Positions 1-10,249 of a stretch of 64,000 nucleotides of DNA are shown here, one piece after another. The position numbers and the translations under genes were made by a program. The notes under the pieces are model-generated. The model did not search any database. It saw only the letters and a program-made list of their open reading frames with translations, and was not told the DNA's origin. How positions within the stretch are numbered: position 1 is the stretch's first letter; each line of letters opens with the position of its first letter. This DNA comes from Pseudomonas sp. RIT-562 (GTDB taxonomy: Bacteria > Pseudomonadota > Gammaproteobacteria > Pseudomonadales > Pseudomonadaceae): positions 62,001 to 126,000 of the forward strand of contig NZ_JAPJIV010000008.1 of NCBI RefSeq assembly GCF_026241895.1, given 5' to 3'.

Positions 1-1369
1 CGCCTGCGGTGAGCTTTACCGGGTCGAGCAGAAGCTCAAGCTGGCTGCGCGTCAGGTCAGTGTGTTCAAGGGCGACATCGATGACCGGGCGGCCTTGCTG
101 ATAGGCTTTCTTGGCGATTTCAGCGGCTTTCTGGTATCCGATGATCGGGTTCAGGGCAGTGACCAGAATCGGGTTTCGCGCCAGCGCTTCCTTGATCCTG
201 GCTTCGTTGACCTTGAAGCTGGCAATGGCTTTTTCACCCAGCAGATGGCTGGAGTTGGCCAGCAACTCAATGCTGCTCAACAGGTTCTGGGCGATGATCG
301 GCAGCATCACATTGAGCTCGAAATTGCCCGACTGGCCGGCGATGGTGATCACCGTGTCGTTGCCGATCACCTGCGCAGCCACCATCGCAGTGGCTTCCGG
401 GATCACCGGATTGACCTTGCCAGGCATGATCGAAGACCCGGGCTGCAAGGCTTCAAGTTCGATCTCGCCGAGGCCGGCCAAGGGACCGGAGTTCATCCAG
501 CGCAGATCGTTGGCGATTTTCATCAAGGTGACAGCGGTGGCTTTTAACTGGCCGGACACGCTGACCGCCGTATCCTGCGAGCCAATAAGGGCAAACAGAT
601 CCTTGCCGGGTGTGAATTCCACCAGGGTCAACTTGCTCAGCTGCTCGCTGAAACGCGCCGCGAACTCAGGATGGGCATTGATCCCGGTGCCGACTGCGGT
701 ACCGCCTTGAGCCAGGGATTGCAGGCTCGGCAGCAGATCCTGAAGGTGCTCGATGTTGGCTCGCAGTTGCTGCGCCCAGCCGTTGAGTACCTGGCTCATG
801 CGCACCGGCATGGCATCCATCAGGTGAGTTCGACCGGTCTTGACGTGGTGATGAACCTCTTCGGCCTTGCGCTCTATCACCTGCACCAGCCGCGTCAATG
901 CTGGCAGCAGCTGCTCATGCAACGCCAACGCGGCACTGACGTGAATGGTGGTCGGAATAATGTCATTACTGCTCTGACCGCAATTGACGTGGTCGTTGGG
1001 ATTAACCGCTTCACCCAGCAGGCGACTGGCCAGGGTGGCGAGCACTTCGTTGGCGTTCATGTTGGAGCTGGTGCCGGAACCGGTCTGGAAAATGTCCACC
1101 GGGAAGTGCTGCATGAAATTGCCTTCAAGCAGACCCTGCGCGGCATCGACAATGGCTTTGCCCTGGGACTCGCTGATCTGCTTGAGCCCGACGTTGGCAC
1201 GGGCGGCAGCAGCTTTGGCGAGGATCAGTGCACGGATGAACTGCACTGGCATCGGTTTGCCGCTGATTGGGAAGTTGTCCACTGCACGCTGGGTTTGCGC
1301 GCCGTACAGGGCGTCTACCGGGACGTTCAATTCGCCCATGCTGTCGCGCTCAATACGTGTCTTGTTCAT
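1..1369 (-). CDS. fumC: Class II fumarate hydratase, 3' end cut by the window edge
   Basis: Cytosolic TCA-cycle enzyme interconverting fumarate and malate. Class II enzymes need no iron-sulfur cluster, so they replace iron-dependent fumarases under iron limitation or oxidative stress. The translation starts MNKTRIERDSMGELNVP and contains the fumarase/aspartase signature GSSIMPGKVNP plus the substrate-site segment TGSGTSSNMNANE. 456 codons are visible, ending DPVKLTAG; the family is about 460 residues, so only a few residues are missing. The start overlaps the end of fagA by 20 bp, which implies co-transcription and translational coupling. In P. aeruginosa the following genes are orfX and sodA (recalled), which would lie outside this window. 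Confidence 0.95.
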   Translation of the reverse strand, partial: MNKTRIERDSMGELNVPVDALYGAQTQRAVDNFPISGKPMPVQFIRALILAKAAAARANVGLKQISESQGKAIVDAAQGLLEGNFMQHFPVDIFQTGSGTSSNMNANEVLATLASRLLGEAVNPNDHVNCGQSSNDIIPTTIHVSAALALHEQLLPALTRLVQVIERKAEEVHHHVKTGRTHLMDAMPVRMSQVLNGWAQQLRANIEHLQDLLPSLQSLAQGGTAVGTGINAHPEFAARFSEQLSKLTLVEFTPGKDLFALIGSQDTAVSVSGQLKATAVTLMKIANDLRWMNSGPLAGLGEIELEALQPGSSIMPGKVNPVIPEATAMVAAQVIGNDTVITIAGQSGNFELNVMLPIIAQNLLSSIELLANSSHLLGEKAIASFKVNEARIKEALARNPILVTALNPIIGYQKAAEIAKKAYQQGRPVIDVALEHTDLTRSQLELLLDPVKLTAG

Positions 1370-1757
1370 CAGAAAATCCTTGCACCAGTTCGTTTAGAGG
1401 AATGGATGGCTGCAACTCGCAGGTCGCCAGTTGCCAGGTGCAGCTTTGCCAGCGCTTGAGGCGGCACTTGCACATGGACAGGCGTTCGAGGTCACGCAGG
1501 GGACGCCAGGCCTGGTCAAGACACAGACTGCGCCAGTGCCACGGCAGCGCCACATCGGCGGCGGTGTCGAGCAGTAAACGGAAGGAGGTTTCGGCGATGG
1601 TCCAGGGAGAAGTCGCGGTGCAACACGCCAGGTACCGGCCTTCGGCCAGGTAATGCTCGATCAGGCGCGGCTCGTCAGGGTCCATGGCGCAACGGATCTG
1701 GCGACTCATCCAGCGCCAGCTTTCTTGATAGGGCTGCTCGTGCAAGGCAGAACTCAT
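1350..1757 (-). CDS. fagA: FagA-like small protein, first gene of the Fur-controlled fumC operon
   Basis: 135-residue protein starting MSSALHEQPYQESW. I recognise it mainly by position: in P. aeruginosa the Fur-associated gene fagA lies directly upstream of fumC1 and is iron-repressed. No enzymatic motif is visible. The sequence is rich in Trp, Arg and Cys (for example CKCRLKRWQSCTW), and no signal peptide or membrane segment is apparent. The last 20 bp overlap the fumC start. A Fur-box-like sequence lies about 35 bp upstream. The molecular function is unknown. Confidence 0.75.
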   Translation of the reverse strand: MSSALHEQPYQESWRWMSRQIRCAMDPDEPRLIEHYLAEGRYLACCTATSPWTIAETSFRLLLDTAADVALPWHWRSLCLDQAWRPLRDLERLSMCKCRLKRWQSCTWQLATCELQPSIPLNELVQGFSDEQDTY

Positions 1758-1789
1758 GATCCGGGCTCATTCGGTAATGAGATTTATTA

Positions 1790-1807
1790 TTAGATGATAA
1801 TGATAAG
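1790..1807 (-). promoter_or_regulatory. Fur box upstream of fagA-fumC
   Basis: The + strand reads TTAGATGATAATGATAAG, three adjacent hexamers close to GATAAT, the repeat unit of the Fur operator. It sits 33-50 bp upstream of the fagA start and would place the operon under iron repression, as known for the P. aeruginosa orthologue. No experimentally mapped start is available here. Confidence 0.75.
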
Positions 1808-1861
1808 CAACACAACCCCATGTATGGAGACAAAACCAAGTGGGCGATTTAGTGCTGCCCA

Positions 1862-1900
1862 GAAAAAAGGCGCGCCACCCGATTGGGTGGCGCGCCTTTT
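1862..1900 (-). terminator. Intrinsic terminator of pmbA
   Basis: Perfect stem GGCGCGCCACCC / GGGTGGCGCGCC with a GATT loop, just beyond the pmbA stop. On the minus strand it is followed by six T residues; on the plus strand by four T residues. It can therefore stop pmbA transcription and perhaps work in both directions. Confidence 0.85.
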
Positions 1901-1915
1901 GTGTTGCAGCGAGTA

Positions 1916-3262
1916 TTAGCTGCCTGCCACCGTCATCCGCTCGATCAGCACCGACCCTGTGCGAATGTTGCTGCGCAGTTCCAAGTCATTGCCCACTGCT
2001 ACGATCTGCTTGAACATGTCGCGCATGTTGCCCGCAATGGTTACTTCCTGGACCGCAAACTGAATTTCGCCGTTTTCGACCCAGTAACCCGCAGCACCAC
2101 GGGAGTAGTCGCCAGTGACCATGTTCAGGCCCTGCCCCATCAACTCGGTGACCAGCAGGCCCCGACCCATGCGGCGCAGCAGCGCTGCCTGGTCTTCGTC
2201 GCCATGGGTGACGAACAGATTATGCACGCCGCCAGCATTGGCGGTGCTCGGCATCCCCAGCTTGCGACCCGAATAGGTGCCGAGGATGTACGACACCAGC
2301 TCACCCTTTTCGACGAACGGTTTGGCGTAGGTCGCAAGGCCATCGCCGTCGAATGCCGAGCTGCCCATGGCGCGCATCAGGTGGGGACGCTCGTCAATGG
2401 TCAGCCATTCAGGAAACAGCTGCTGACCCAGAGTGCCTTCAAGGAACGAAGATTTGCGGTAAAGGCTGCCGCCGGAAATGGCCGACAGGAAACTGCCGAA
2501 CAAACCACCCGCGAGCTCGGCGGAGAACAGTACGGGCACTTCGCATGTCGGCACCGGACGCGCGCCCAGACGACTGGCAGCCCGCTGCGCGGCACGCTGG
2601 CCGATGCTCACCGGATCAGCCAGCAAATTGCCCTGGCGGTTAACGTCGTACCAATAATCGCGCTGCATCTGGCCGTCGGCCTCGGCGATCATCACGCAGC
2701 TCAGGCTGTGCCGAGTCGACGCATAGCCGCCAATGAATCCGTGGCTGTTGCCGTAGACGCGGCAGCCCTGATGCGTGCTGAGCGTGGTGCCATCGGCATT
2801 CTTGATCCGGCCGTCAGCCGCAAATGCTGCTGCTTCACAGGTCAAGGCCATTTCGATGGCTTGTTCCGGAGTGATGTCCCATTGGTGGAACAGGTCAAAA
2901 TCCTTCAGGTCCTTGGCCATCAGCGCGGCATCGGCCAGGCCCGAGGCTTCGTCTTCGGAAGTGTGCTTGGCGATGGCCAATGCGGCAGCCACGGTTTCAC
3001 GAATGGCCTCTGGACCACTCGCCGAAGTACTGGCCGAGCCTTTGCGCTGACCGACGTACAAGGTGATGCCAAAGCCCTGGTCACGGTTGAATTCGACAGT
3101 CTCGACCTCACGTTGACGCACTGAGGTCGACAGCCCCTGCTCCAGGGACACCGCCACTTCACAGGCACTGGCGCCCTGACGCTTGGCTTCAGCGATGATC
3201 TGCTCGACTTGTTCCTGCAGTGCCGGCAACGCTTGCGGGCCGACGCTTTCAACTGCACTCAT
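1916..3262 (-). CDS. pmbA: Metalloprotease-like TldE/PmbA
   Basis: 448 residues; partner subunit of the TldD/TldE cytosolic protease, which matures microcin B17-type modified peptides and degrades CcdA in E. coli. Length and the C-terminal region ([20 protein letters not shown]) match the family. As expected for the E subunit it lacks the HExxxH zinc motif carried by TldD. The ATG at 3262 (MSAVESVG) is preferred because GGAG sits six bases upstream; an in-frame GTG at 3274 lies before this site. It is followed by a strong terminator. The tldD partner is encoded about 0.7 kb away on the same strand, with rightward yjgA between them. Confidence 0.93.
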   Translation of the reverse strand: MSAVESVGPQALPALQEQVEQIIAEAKRQGASACEVAVSLEQGLSTSVRQREVETVEFNRDQGFGITLYVGQRKGSASTSASGPEAIRETVAAALAIAKHTSEDEASGLADAALMAKDLKDFDLFHQWDITPEQAIEMALTCEAAAFAADGRIKNADGTTLSTHQGCRVYGNSHGFIGGYASTRHSLSCVMIAEADGQMQRDYWYDVNRQGNLLADPVSIGQRAAQRAASRLGARPVPTCEVPVLFSAELAGGLFGSFLSAISGGSLYRKSSFLEGTLGQQLFPEWLTIDERPHLMRAMGSSAFDGDGLATYAKPFVEKGELVSYILGTYSGRKLGMPSTANAGGVHNLFVTHGDEDQAALLRRMGRGLLVTELMGQGLNMVTGDYSRGAAGYWVENGEIQFAVQEVTIAGNMRDMFKQIVAVGNDLELRSNIRTGSVLIERMTVAGS

Positions 3263-3370
3263 GCTGTTCTCCACTCAAATTCTGCTTTCGGCGAGGGTCA
3301 TCGAGCGACCGGGCCGGACAAGCGGCCCCCGACTGGTTATCATGGCGGCGTTTCTTTGCGGACGGCCACC

Positions 3371-3895
3371 ATGGTTGATTCTTACGACGACTCCCTCGAT
3401 ACGGGAGAAAAAAGCAAATCCCAGGTTAAACGCGAGCTGCATGCTCTGGTTGACCTTGGCGAGCGCCTTACAACACTCAAGCCTGACTTGCTGGCAAAAC
3501 TGCCGTTGACCGACGCCATGCGCCGGGCACTGGCCGATGCGCCCAAGCACACCGCGAATATCGCGCGTAAACGGCACCTGATGTTCATCGGCAAACTGAT
3601 GCGCGACCAGGACACTGACGCCATTCTCGTTCTGCTCGATCAACTCGATGCCTCCACCCGGCAGTACAACGAACGTTTCCATGGTCTGGAACGCTGGCGC
3701 GATCGCTTGATCGCGGGCGACGATGCGGTCCTGGAGAAGTTCGTGCTCGACTACCCGGAGGCTGATCGTCAGCAATTGCGCTCCCTGATCCGTCAGGCCC
3801 AGCACGAACTGGCGACCAACAAGCCACCGGCATCGAGCCGTAAAATCTTCAAGTACATCCGTGAGCTGGACGAGACTCAACGCGGTTTGCGTTAA
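3371..3895 (+). CDS. yjgA: Ribosome-associated protein YjgA/DarP (DUF615)
   Basis: 174 residues, starting [18 protein letters not shown]. The DUF615/YjgA family associates with pre-50S ribosomal particles and helps late large-subunit assembly (established in E. coli as DarP). Highly charged and helical, with conserved stretches [19 protein letters not shown] and [14 protein letters not shown]. The start at 3371 fits the family length; the same frame is open further upstream into the pmbA promoter region but that part looks non-coding. Divergent from pmbA, with a 108-bp shared promoter region. Confidence 0.9.
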   Translation: MVDSYDDSLDTGEKSKSQVKRELHALVDLGERLTTLKPDLLAKLPLTDAMRRALADAPKHTANIARKRHLMFIGKLMRDQDTDAILVLLDQLDASTRQYNERFHGLERWRDRLIAGDDAVLEKFVLDYPEADRQQLRSLIRQAQHELATNKPPASSRKIFKYIRELDETQRGLR

Positions 3896-3909
3896 GCTAT
3901 CGCAGCCCC

Positions 3910-3982
3910 TGTAGGAGCTGCCGCAGGCTGCGATCTTTGCTTTTTCAAGATCAAAAGATCGTAGCCTTTGGCAGCTCCTACA
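3910..3982. repeat. REPIN (paired REP hairpin)
   Basis: Two inverted REP units, GTAGGAGCTGCCGCAGGCTG and its near-complement TTTGGCAGCTCCTAC, separated by a short AT-rich spacer. Lies between the convergent ends of yjgA and tldD, where it may also act as an mRNA 3' hairpin. Confidence 0.85.
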
Positions 3983-3992
3983 GAGGATGTTC

Positions 3993-5435
3993 TTACGATC
4001 CTGTGCCACCCACAGTGATCGCATCTATTTTCAGCGTTGGCTGGCCGACACCCACCGGCACCGACTGCCCATCCTTGCCGCAGGTTCCGACGCCGCTGTC
4101 CAGCGACAGGTCGTTGCCGACCATCGACACCTTGCTCATCGCCTCCGGCCCATTACCGATCAGTGTGGCGCCTTTGACCGGCGCAGTGATCTTGCCGTCC
4201 TCGATCAGATACGCCTCGCTGGTGGAGAACACAAATTTGCCGCTGGTGATATCGACCTGACCGCCGCCGAGGTTGGCGCAGTAGATGCCCCTTTTCACCG
4301 AAGCGATGATTTCTTCCGGGTCGCTTTCGCCCGCCAGCATGTAGGTATTGGTCATGCGCGGCATCGGCAGGTGCGCGTAGGATTCCCGTCGACCGTTGCC
4401 AGTGCGGGCCACGCCCATCAGGCGCGCGTTGAGCTTGTCCTGCATGTAGCCCTTGAGCACGCCGTTTTCGATCAGCGTGGTGCACTCGGTCGGGGTGCCT
4501 TCATCGTCGACGCTCAGCGAGCCGCGACGACCGGCCAGCGTGCCGTCATCGACGATAGTGCACAGCTTGGAGGCAACCATTTCGCCCATGCGCCCGCTGT
4601 ACGCGGAGCTGCCCTTGCGGTTGAAGTCGCCTTCCAGGCCATGGCCGACCGCTTCGTGCAGCAACACACCGGACCAGCCCGAGCCCAGCACCACCGGCAG
4701 CGTACCGGCCGGTGCTGGAATGGCTTCAAGGTTTACCAGCGCCTGGCGCAATGCTTCGCGAGCGTAGCCCATGGCGCGGTCATCGCTGAGGAAATAACGG
4801 TAGTCGGTGCGACCGCCGCCGCCATGGCCACCGCGTTCGCGGCGACCGTTCTGCTCGACGATCACACTGACATTGAAGCGCACCAATGGGCGCACATCCG
4901 CCGCCAGGCTGCCGTCGGTGGAAGCTACCAGAATGCGTTCCCAGACACCGGCCATGCTCACGGTGACTTGCTGGATGCGTGGATCAAGGGCGCGGGTTGC
5001 AACGTCGATGCGCTTGAGCAACTCGACTTTCTCAGCACGGGTCATCACTTCCAGTGGGTTATCCGGCCCGTACAACTGGGCGACATCCTGGGTGGTGAAA
5101 GCCTGCACGCTGCCATTCTGCCCGGCACGGGAGATCGAACGCGCGGCACGGGCCGCAGCGCCCAGGGCTTCAAGGGTAATGGCGTTGCTGTAAGCAAAAC
5201 CGGTTTTTTCACCGGACTGCGCGCGTACGCCCACGCCCTGGTCGAGGTTAAAACTGCCTTCCTTGACGATGCCGTCTTCCAGCGCCCAGGACTCGGAGAT
5301 CTGTCCCTGGAAGTACAGGTCGGCGGCATCGATGCCCGGGCCGGCCAGATCGCCGAGCACACCCTGCAGGCTCTCGATGGTTACGCCGCCGGGTGCCAGG
5401 AGGTGTTCACTGACTGAGGACAACAACTCGCTCAT
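3993..5435 (-). CDS. tldD: Metalloprotease TldD
   Basis: 480 residues, the catalytic subunit of the TldD/TldE protease. The zinc-binding motif HEAVGH is at residues 260-265, within [20 protein letters not shown], and the C-terminal half carries the conserved TldD fold. Last gene of the leftward cluster after the nitrilase gene, from which it is separated by only 22 bp, so probably the same transcript. The cluster ends at a REPIN. Confidence 0.95.
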   Translation of the reverse strand: MSELLSSVSEHLLAPGGVTIESLQGVLGDLAGPGIDAADLYFQGQISESWALEDGIVKEGSFNLDQGVGVRAQSGEKTGFAYSNAITLEALGAAARAARSISRAGQNGSVQAFTTQDVAQLYGPDNPLEVMTRAEKVELLKRIDVATRALDPRIQQVTVSMAGVWERILVASTDGSLAADVRPLVRFNVSVIVEQNGRRERGGHGGGGRTDYRYFLSDDRAMGYAREALRQALVNLEAIPAPAGTLPVVLGSGWSGVLLHEAVGHGLEGDFNRKGSSAYSGRMGEMVASKLCTIVDDGTLAGRRGSLSVDDEGTPTECTTLIENGVLKGYMQDKLNARLMGVARTGNGRRESYAHLPMPRMTNTYMLAGESDPEEIIASVKRGIYCANLGGGQVDITSGKFVFSTSEAYLIEDGKITAPVKGATLIGNGPEAMSKVSMVGNDLSLDSGVGTCGKDGQSVPVGVGQPTLKIDAITVGGTGS

Positions 5436-5457
5436 AGGTTTTACGCCTTAAATTCGT

Positions 5458-6303
5458 TCATTCCGAGGCAGGTCGCTGCGCGCCCTGCGAGAAAAAGCGC
5501 CGGTGACTGGATACCGGCATTCGCGCCCTGATGGACGCCTGTTCGCTGCTATCGCGTTCGGCCAGCAGCACGGCCTCGCCTTGGTCCTGCTGGGCCAGCA
5601 CGCGCCCCCAAGGGTCGATGATGGCGGCATGCCCCCAGGTTTCGCGCGGTCCCGGATGAGTTCCACCCTGGGCGGCCGCGAGTACATAACATTGAGTCTC
5701 GATAGCCCGTGCGCGAATCAACACACCCCAATGTGCCGCGCCGGTCACCGCAGTAAAGGCCGACGGCGCGGTAATCAACTCTGCGCCGGCAGCCCGCAAT
5801 TCGCTGTACAGCTCCGGAAAACGCAGGTCATAACACACCGTCAGGCCGACGCGGCCCACTGGCGTATCCGCCACCACGACGCCACTGCCATAAGCATAGT
5901 CATCGGATTCGCGATAACGCCCGCGATTGTCCGCCACGTCCACATCGAACAGATGGAGCTTGTCGTAGCGCGCCACCGTTTCGCCCTGGGCATTCACCAG
6001 TAACGAGCAGGCATGCACTTTTGCCGACGGCTGATCCACTGGCGGCAGCGGTAAAGTGCCGGCCACTATCCATAACTTGAGGTCGAGGGCGGTCTGTTTC
6101 AACCATGGCAGGATCGGTCCTTCGCCCATAGCCTCGGCGCGCCCGATGTCAGCGATGTCGCGGCGACCCATGGCTGCGAAGTTTTCCGGTAGCACGGCGA
6201 GTTTCGCACCCGCCGCAGCCGCCTCTTCGAGCAAGCGGCGAGCCTGGATCAGATTGGCCAGCACATCGCTCTGGCTGACCATTTGAATCACCGCAAATGA
6301 CAT
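5458..6303 (-). CDS. Carbon-nitrogen hydrolase (Nit1/nitrilase superfamily)
   Basis: 281 residues. The nitrilase-fold catalytic triad is visible: Glu40 (LPENFAAM), Lys115 (RYDKLHLFDVD) and Cys157 (VCYDLRFPELY). The motif DLRFPELY places it with the Nit1/YbeM branch, some members of which hydrolyse deaminated glutathione; the substrate here is inferred, not shown. The ATG at 6303 is chosen because AGGA lies about seven bases upstream; a longer reading from 6330 lacks such a site. It sits between yhdP and tldD, an arrangement I recall also from P. aeruginosa. Confidence 0.85.
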   Translation of the reverse strand: MSFAVIQMVSQSDVLANLIQARRLLEEAAAAGAKLAVLPENFAAMGRRDIADIGRAEAMGEGPILPWLKQTALDLKLWIVAGTLPLPPVDQPSAKVHACSLLVNAQGETVARYDKLHLFDVDVADNRGRYRESDDYAYGSGVVVADTPVGRVGLTVCYDLRFPELYSELRAAGAELITAPSAFTAVTGAAHWGVLIRARAIETQCYVLAAAQGGTHPGPRETWGHAAIIDPWGRVLAQQDQGEAVLLAERDSSEQASIRARMPVSSHRRFFSQGAQRPASE

Positions 6304-6370
6304 GACGTATTCCTGAATTGAAATCGACACCTACAGGGTCATGCTACTCCATCGAACCAGGCAGATGATT

Positions 6371-9300
6371 TCAAAAAGGTTTCTCGAAGGTGATTTTCGG
6401 TTCTTTCCATGGCCCTTTCACCGTGTACTTGACGCTGGCGAAACGCGCCACGCGGTCGCCGATCAACTTGTCGATCAGGAACAGCGCACCGCCGATGGCC
6501 GGTGCGCCGACAATCAACGCGGCAATCGGCAGGTTGTTGGTCACCGGCAAGGTCACCAGCAACTTGGCATCGACCTTGTCGCCCACCAGGTCCAGGGTGC
6601 CATTCAATTCGATGTTGCTCGATGGGCCGGTCATCAGGATCGGCTCGCGGGTGACGTACACCCCGTTACTGGCGACCAGCAGGCCCTTGACCCGGTCGTA
6701 GCTCAAGCCTTTGCCAAACAGGTCGGAAAAGTCCAGCCGCAGGCGCCGGCCTATCGAGTTGAAGTTGAGCAGGCCGAACACCCGCAACGCCTGGGCGCCA
6801 CCTTCAACTTCGACGAACTGGCCTTTGTTCAGCGATGCATCAAGGCTACCGGAGAAACGCTTGGTGGCCAGCCACGCCGGAGAACCAGGCCAGCGACCAT
6901 CGATGTCCATATGGAAATTTTCACTGGTGACGCTCGGCGCGAACCCCCAGCCCTTCAACACGTCGGCAAGATTCTTGCCGCTGATGCGGCCCTTGTACCA
7001 GCTGGCTGATGCGCCTGGCGTACCTTCCCAGCCACCGCTGCCCTGCAGCAGGATGCCCTTGAGCCCCAGGTCCAGCGTATTGAGGGCGATACCCTTGGCG
7101 GTAGGCCGGATCTTCAGCGACCAGGCGCCGACCAGGTCCTTACCCTGGAACAGCTGGTTGATGGTGATCTCCAGCGCCGGAATTTTCGTCGGGTCCACGG
7201 TGGCCAGCGGATCCGGCGAGTTTTCATCGGCGAGGACAGTCGGATCGGGCGCTGGCAACTTCACGTACTGGAGATTGATGGCGATTGGCGCGCCCTTGGC
7301 ATCCGGGATAGCAACCGTGCCCTTGACCTGTTGACTGTCGAGCTGCAGGGCCCAGGTGGCCGGCCGGCGATTCAACTGCACCGACGCCTGATCCAGGGTC
7401 GTGCCCATGGCGCTGAGCTTGCCGATCTTCAGGTCGGCGCTGCTGAGCAACTGCTTGGCACTGCCGCCAGGATCCTGGCCGGCATACTTGTCCGCCAGGT
7501 CTTTCCAAGGCCCTACGTCCAGCTCCGGCAGTGAGCCACGCACGCGCAGGCCCTTGGCGCCGGGTACGACGGCCTGACCGCCACCCAGCAGCAATTCGCC
7601 ACGGCCTTCGGCAAAATTGTTGGCCGGCGCTTCATAAGTGAAGTTCGCCAACTGACCATAATTGACCCAGTAACGCCGGTCTTCTCCCTGCAAGGTCATG
7701 CGGAACGTGGTATCGCGCCCCACATCCGCCCCCATGCCAAACGGCGCCGGCAGATCAACAGCAACACCCTTGAGGTTGGAGCTGACCAGTAACTGGCTAT
7801 CGGCGCCGCCAAGGTTGAGTTGCAACTGATAGGGGATCACCCCGGAAACCGGCAGCGGCTGGGTGACGGCCAACCAGTCGGTGAGTTTTTTCACCTCGAC
7901 CTGACCAGATGCGGTCACCCGAGTCTTGAGGTTGCCAGCGCTGCCATCGGCAAAAATCTGCGCGGAGACCGGTTTATCAAAGGCCCGCGCCGTGATGTTC
8001 TGACCGCTGAGGCCCTTGGTGCTATCGAACCGGAAATCGCCCTTGAGCTGGGTCAACTCCAGCGCCGGCTCGCTGAGTTTCAGACGCGCCTTGGCGGTCT
8101 TGAAGTCGACCAGGATTTTCGGCTGTTCACCCTTGGCCAAGGGGATATCGAGCTTCAACTTGCCTTGCAGATCGCCCTCGCCTTCCCAGCCGGCGAAGGT
8201 CTCGGCAGTACCGATCGGCGCCGTCTGGAGAATTTTCAGGCCATCGCCCAGGCCACCGGCAAACGCGCCGTCGAGCAACAGGTGACTGCTCTTGCCGGCA
8301 GCGACATGAGGGATGTCGACGTAGATATCGCGAACCTGGGTGTCGAGCAACTGTCCCTTGCTGGCGACAATCCGCACCCCGCTGTCTTCGATGAACACAT
8401 CACCGCTGACCTTGCTTACGTGCGGCCACCCCGGCTGAAAGGCCAGTTCGGCGTCATGCACCTTGAAAAACAGGCTGATGCTGCGATCGGCATCCCCGGC
8501 ACCGTGGGCCAGCGAGCCCTGGTACTGGAAGAAACCTTCGTCGACGGCGCCCTTGAGAATCGCCGTGCGCAGCCATTCGTCCAGCGCTGGGCTCAACACA
8601 GTCGGCAGGTACTTGGCGGTGTATTTGCCATCACCGTCCACCAGGCCGACCCGCAGGTCCATGTAGTCTTCCTGGGAGTGATCAAGATGCAGGCGGATCA
8701 GGAAGTCACCGGCAATCTTGCCTTCCTCCCCCAGCACTTTCAGGTAGGGCGCAATCAGGGTGAAGGCTTCTTTATCAATTTTCCAGGTCAGCTTGGCGTT
8801 GGCCTGGATGTACTGCCAGGGCTTGGCGAAAATCGGGTCCAGGTGCAGGGAAAAATCCTTGCTGTCCATGCGCAACTCACCCTGCCCCAGGTCACCGCTG
8901 ATGCTGCCGCTGACGTTGCGCGCCGCCGGAGCCCCGTGATAGGCATTAAAACCAACCCGGTCGAGGTTGGCGGCGAAGCTGAATTTGCTGTTGTCGGTAA
9001 CCGTTGGCCGAAAGTCGAGCAGTACGTTACGCAGGCTCCCGGTCACCTTCAGGCGTTCGACCGCCGTGGCGACGCTTTCAGGCAACGGCCCCAGCGCGTT
9101 GAGCAGCGGCGTGATCGGCGTGAGATCGAGGCGATCGGCTTGCAGGTGCCACAGTTCCGGGGTGCTATCACCGGCCCCTGTCTGCTTGAGTTGCAGGCGT
9201 GATTCCCAGCGGGTTTCGCCGAGATTCATGGCGAGGGAATCCAGGGTGACGAGTACGCCTTGTGAGTCGCGCTGGAAGTAACCGTTGAGCGCCAGGTTGT

Positions 9301-10174
9301 TGATCTGGATCGGCTTGCGCTCGGCGTAGGCACCCTTGATCTGCGGCGCGTTCAGGCGCACCGCCCCGCTCTGCAATGCGCCGCTGCTCCAGCTCACCCA
9401 GAGCTCGCCTCCGGCCTTGATCTCGGTAAAGTTCCACTGCTGAGTCAGGCGCTCCGGCAGCCATTTCGACCAGTCACTTTGCGGCAGGCTGAGATAGGCG
9501 TCTGCCGCGCCGTTCTTCCAGTCGCTGGCCCGCAGGCGAGTACGCAGGTTCAAGGCCAGCGGCTGGCCATCGGGCAACGTGAGTCGGGCGTCGAGACGCT
9601 GGCGAGAGCTGCCGGTCTTGAGGCTCATACCGACGTAGGTCAGGGTCAGTGGTGGATGATCCAGTGGCTGCAAGGTCACCTGGCTATCAAGAACCGAGAG
9701 CTGCTGGACCATCTGCATGCGGTTGAGCAGTTGCTCAGGGTCCAGCGGCTGATCCTGCTGGACCGGCAACCCCTCCAGCGCCCAATGACCATCCTCGCCT
9801 TCCTTGAGGCTGATCTTCAGGCCGTTGAGTTCGAGATGTGCCAGGCGTACCTCGCGAGCCAGCAGACTGGCCCAGATGTCGGGCACGGCGCGCACCTGAT
9901 CCAGGCGCAGGGCGTTCGCCCCTTCGCCGAGCATCACATCATGAGCCAGCAGGATCGGCGCAAAACCGCTCCAGTTACCTTCCAGTTCGCCGATATGCAG
10001 CGGCATGCCCAAGGCACTACTGGCCTTGGCTTCGACCTCTGCCCGGTATTCGGCCACCAGCGGCGTCAGTTCCCGACCGAGGCTGACGTAGAGCGCCATC
10101 AGCACCAAAGCCAACGCGCACAGGCTCAGACCCCAGCGGGTCAGTGCAGCCAAGATGCGTGTCAGACGGTCCAT
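6371..10174 (-). CDS. yhdP: YhdP, AsmA-like intermembrane phospholipid transport protein
   Basis: 1267 residues, matching E. coli YhdP (about 1266). One N-terminal membrane helix (residues about 10-30, LAALTRWGLSLCALALVLMA) is followed by a very long periplasmic beta-rich region. Members of this AsmA-like family (TamB, YdbH, YhdP) form bridge-like channels carrying phospholipids to the outer membrane. A hydrophobic stretch near the C terminus (NNLPIAALIVGAPAIGGALF) is typical of the family. It follows rng by 75 bp in the mre-maf-rng-yhdP-tldD order shared with enterobacteria. Confidence 0.92.
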   Translation of the reverse strand: MDRLTRILAALTRWGLSLCALALVLMALYVSLGRELTPLVAEYRAEVEAKASSALGMPLHIGELEGNWSGFAPILLAHDVMLGEGANALRLDQVRAVPDIWASLLAREVRLAHLELNGLKISLKEGEDGHWALEGLPVQQDQPLDPEQLLNRMQMVQQLSVLDSQVTLQPLDHPPLTLTYVGMSLKTGSSRQRLDARLTLPDGQPLALNLRTRLRASDWKNGAADAYLSLPQSDWSKWLPERLTQQWNFTEIKAGGELWVSWSSGALQSGAVRLNAPQIKGAYAERKPIQINNLALNGYFQRDSQGVLVTLDSLAMNLGETRWESRLQLKQTGAGDSTPELWHLQADRLDLTPITPLLNALGPLPESVATAVERLKVTGSLRNVLLDFRPTVTDNSKFSFAANLDRVGFNAYHGAPAARNVSGSISGDLGQGELRMDSKDFSLHLDPIFAKPWQYIQANAKLTWKIDKEAFTLIAPYLKVLGEEGKIAGDFLIRLHLDHSQEDYMDLRVGLVDGDGKYTAKYLPTVLSPALDEWLRTAILKGAVDEGFFQYQGSLAHGAGDADRSISLFFKVHDAELAFQPGWPHVSKVSGDVFIEDSGVRIVASKGQLLDTQVRDIYVDIPHVAAGKSSHLLLDGAFAGGLGDGLKILQTAPIGTAETFAGWEGEGDLQGKLKLDIPLAKGEQPKILVDFKTAKARLKLSEPALELTQLKGDFRFDSTKGLSGQNITARAFDKPVSAQIFADGSAGNLKTRVTASGQVEVKKLTDWLAVTQPLPVSGVIPYQLQLNLGGADSQLLVSSNLKGVAVDLPAPFGMGADVGRDTTFRMTLQGEDRRYWVNYGQLANFTYEAPANNFAEGRGELLLGGGQAVVPGAKGLRVRGSLPELDVGPWKDLADKYAGQDPGGSAKQLLSSADLKIGKLSAMGTTLDQASVQLNRRPATWALQLDSQQVKGTVAIPDAKGAPIAINLQYVKLPAPDPTVLADENSPDPLATVDPTKIPALEITINQLFQGKDLVGAWSLKIRPTAKGIALNTLDLGLKGILLQGSGGWEGTPGASASWYKGRISGKNLADVLKGWGFAPSVTSENFHMDIDGRWPGSPAWLATKRFSGSLDASLNKGQFVEVEGGAQALRVFGLLNFNSIGRRLRLDFSDLFGKGLSYDRVKGLLVASNGVYVTREPILMTGPSSNIELNGTLDLVGDKVDAKLLVTLPVTNNLPIAALIVGAPAIGGALFLIDKLIGDRVARFASVKYTVKGPWKEPKITFEKPF

Positions 10175-10249
10175 GTCAGTTGGCTCCCATGGCGTTAATT
10201 CTGCAGAAGGCTGAGACCAGCTGTTCCAGGCGATTTACAACGTAAGGGT

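Noticed and set aside
1883..3124. Long + strand open frame opposite pmbA (413 codons)
   Set aside because: It is the mirror of the clearly homologous PmbA coding sequence, a usual effect of high GC; no family resemblance and no ribosome-binding site.
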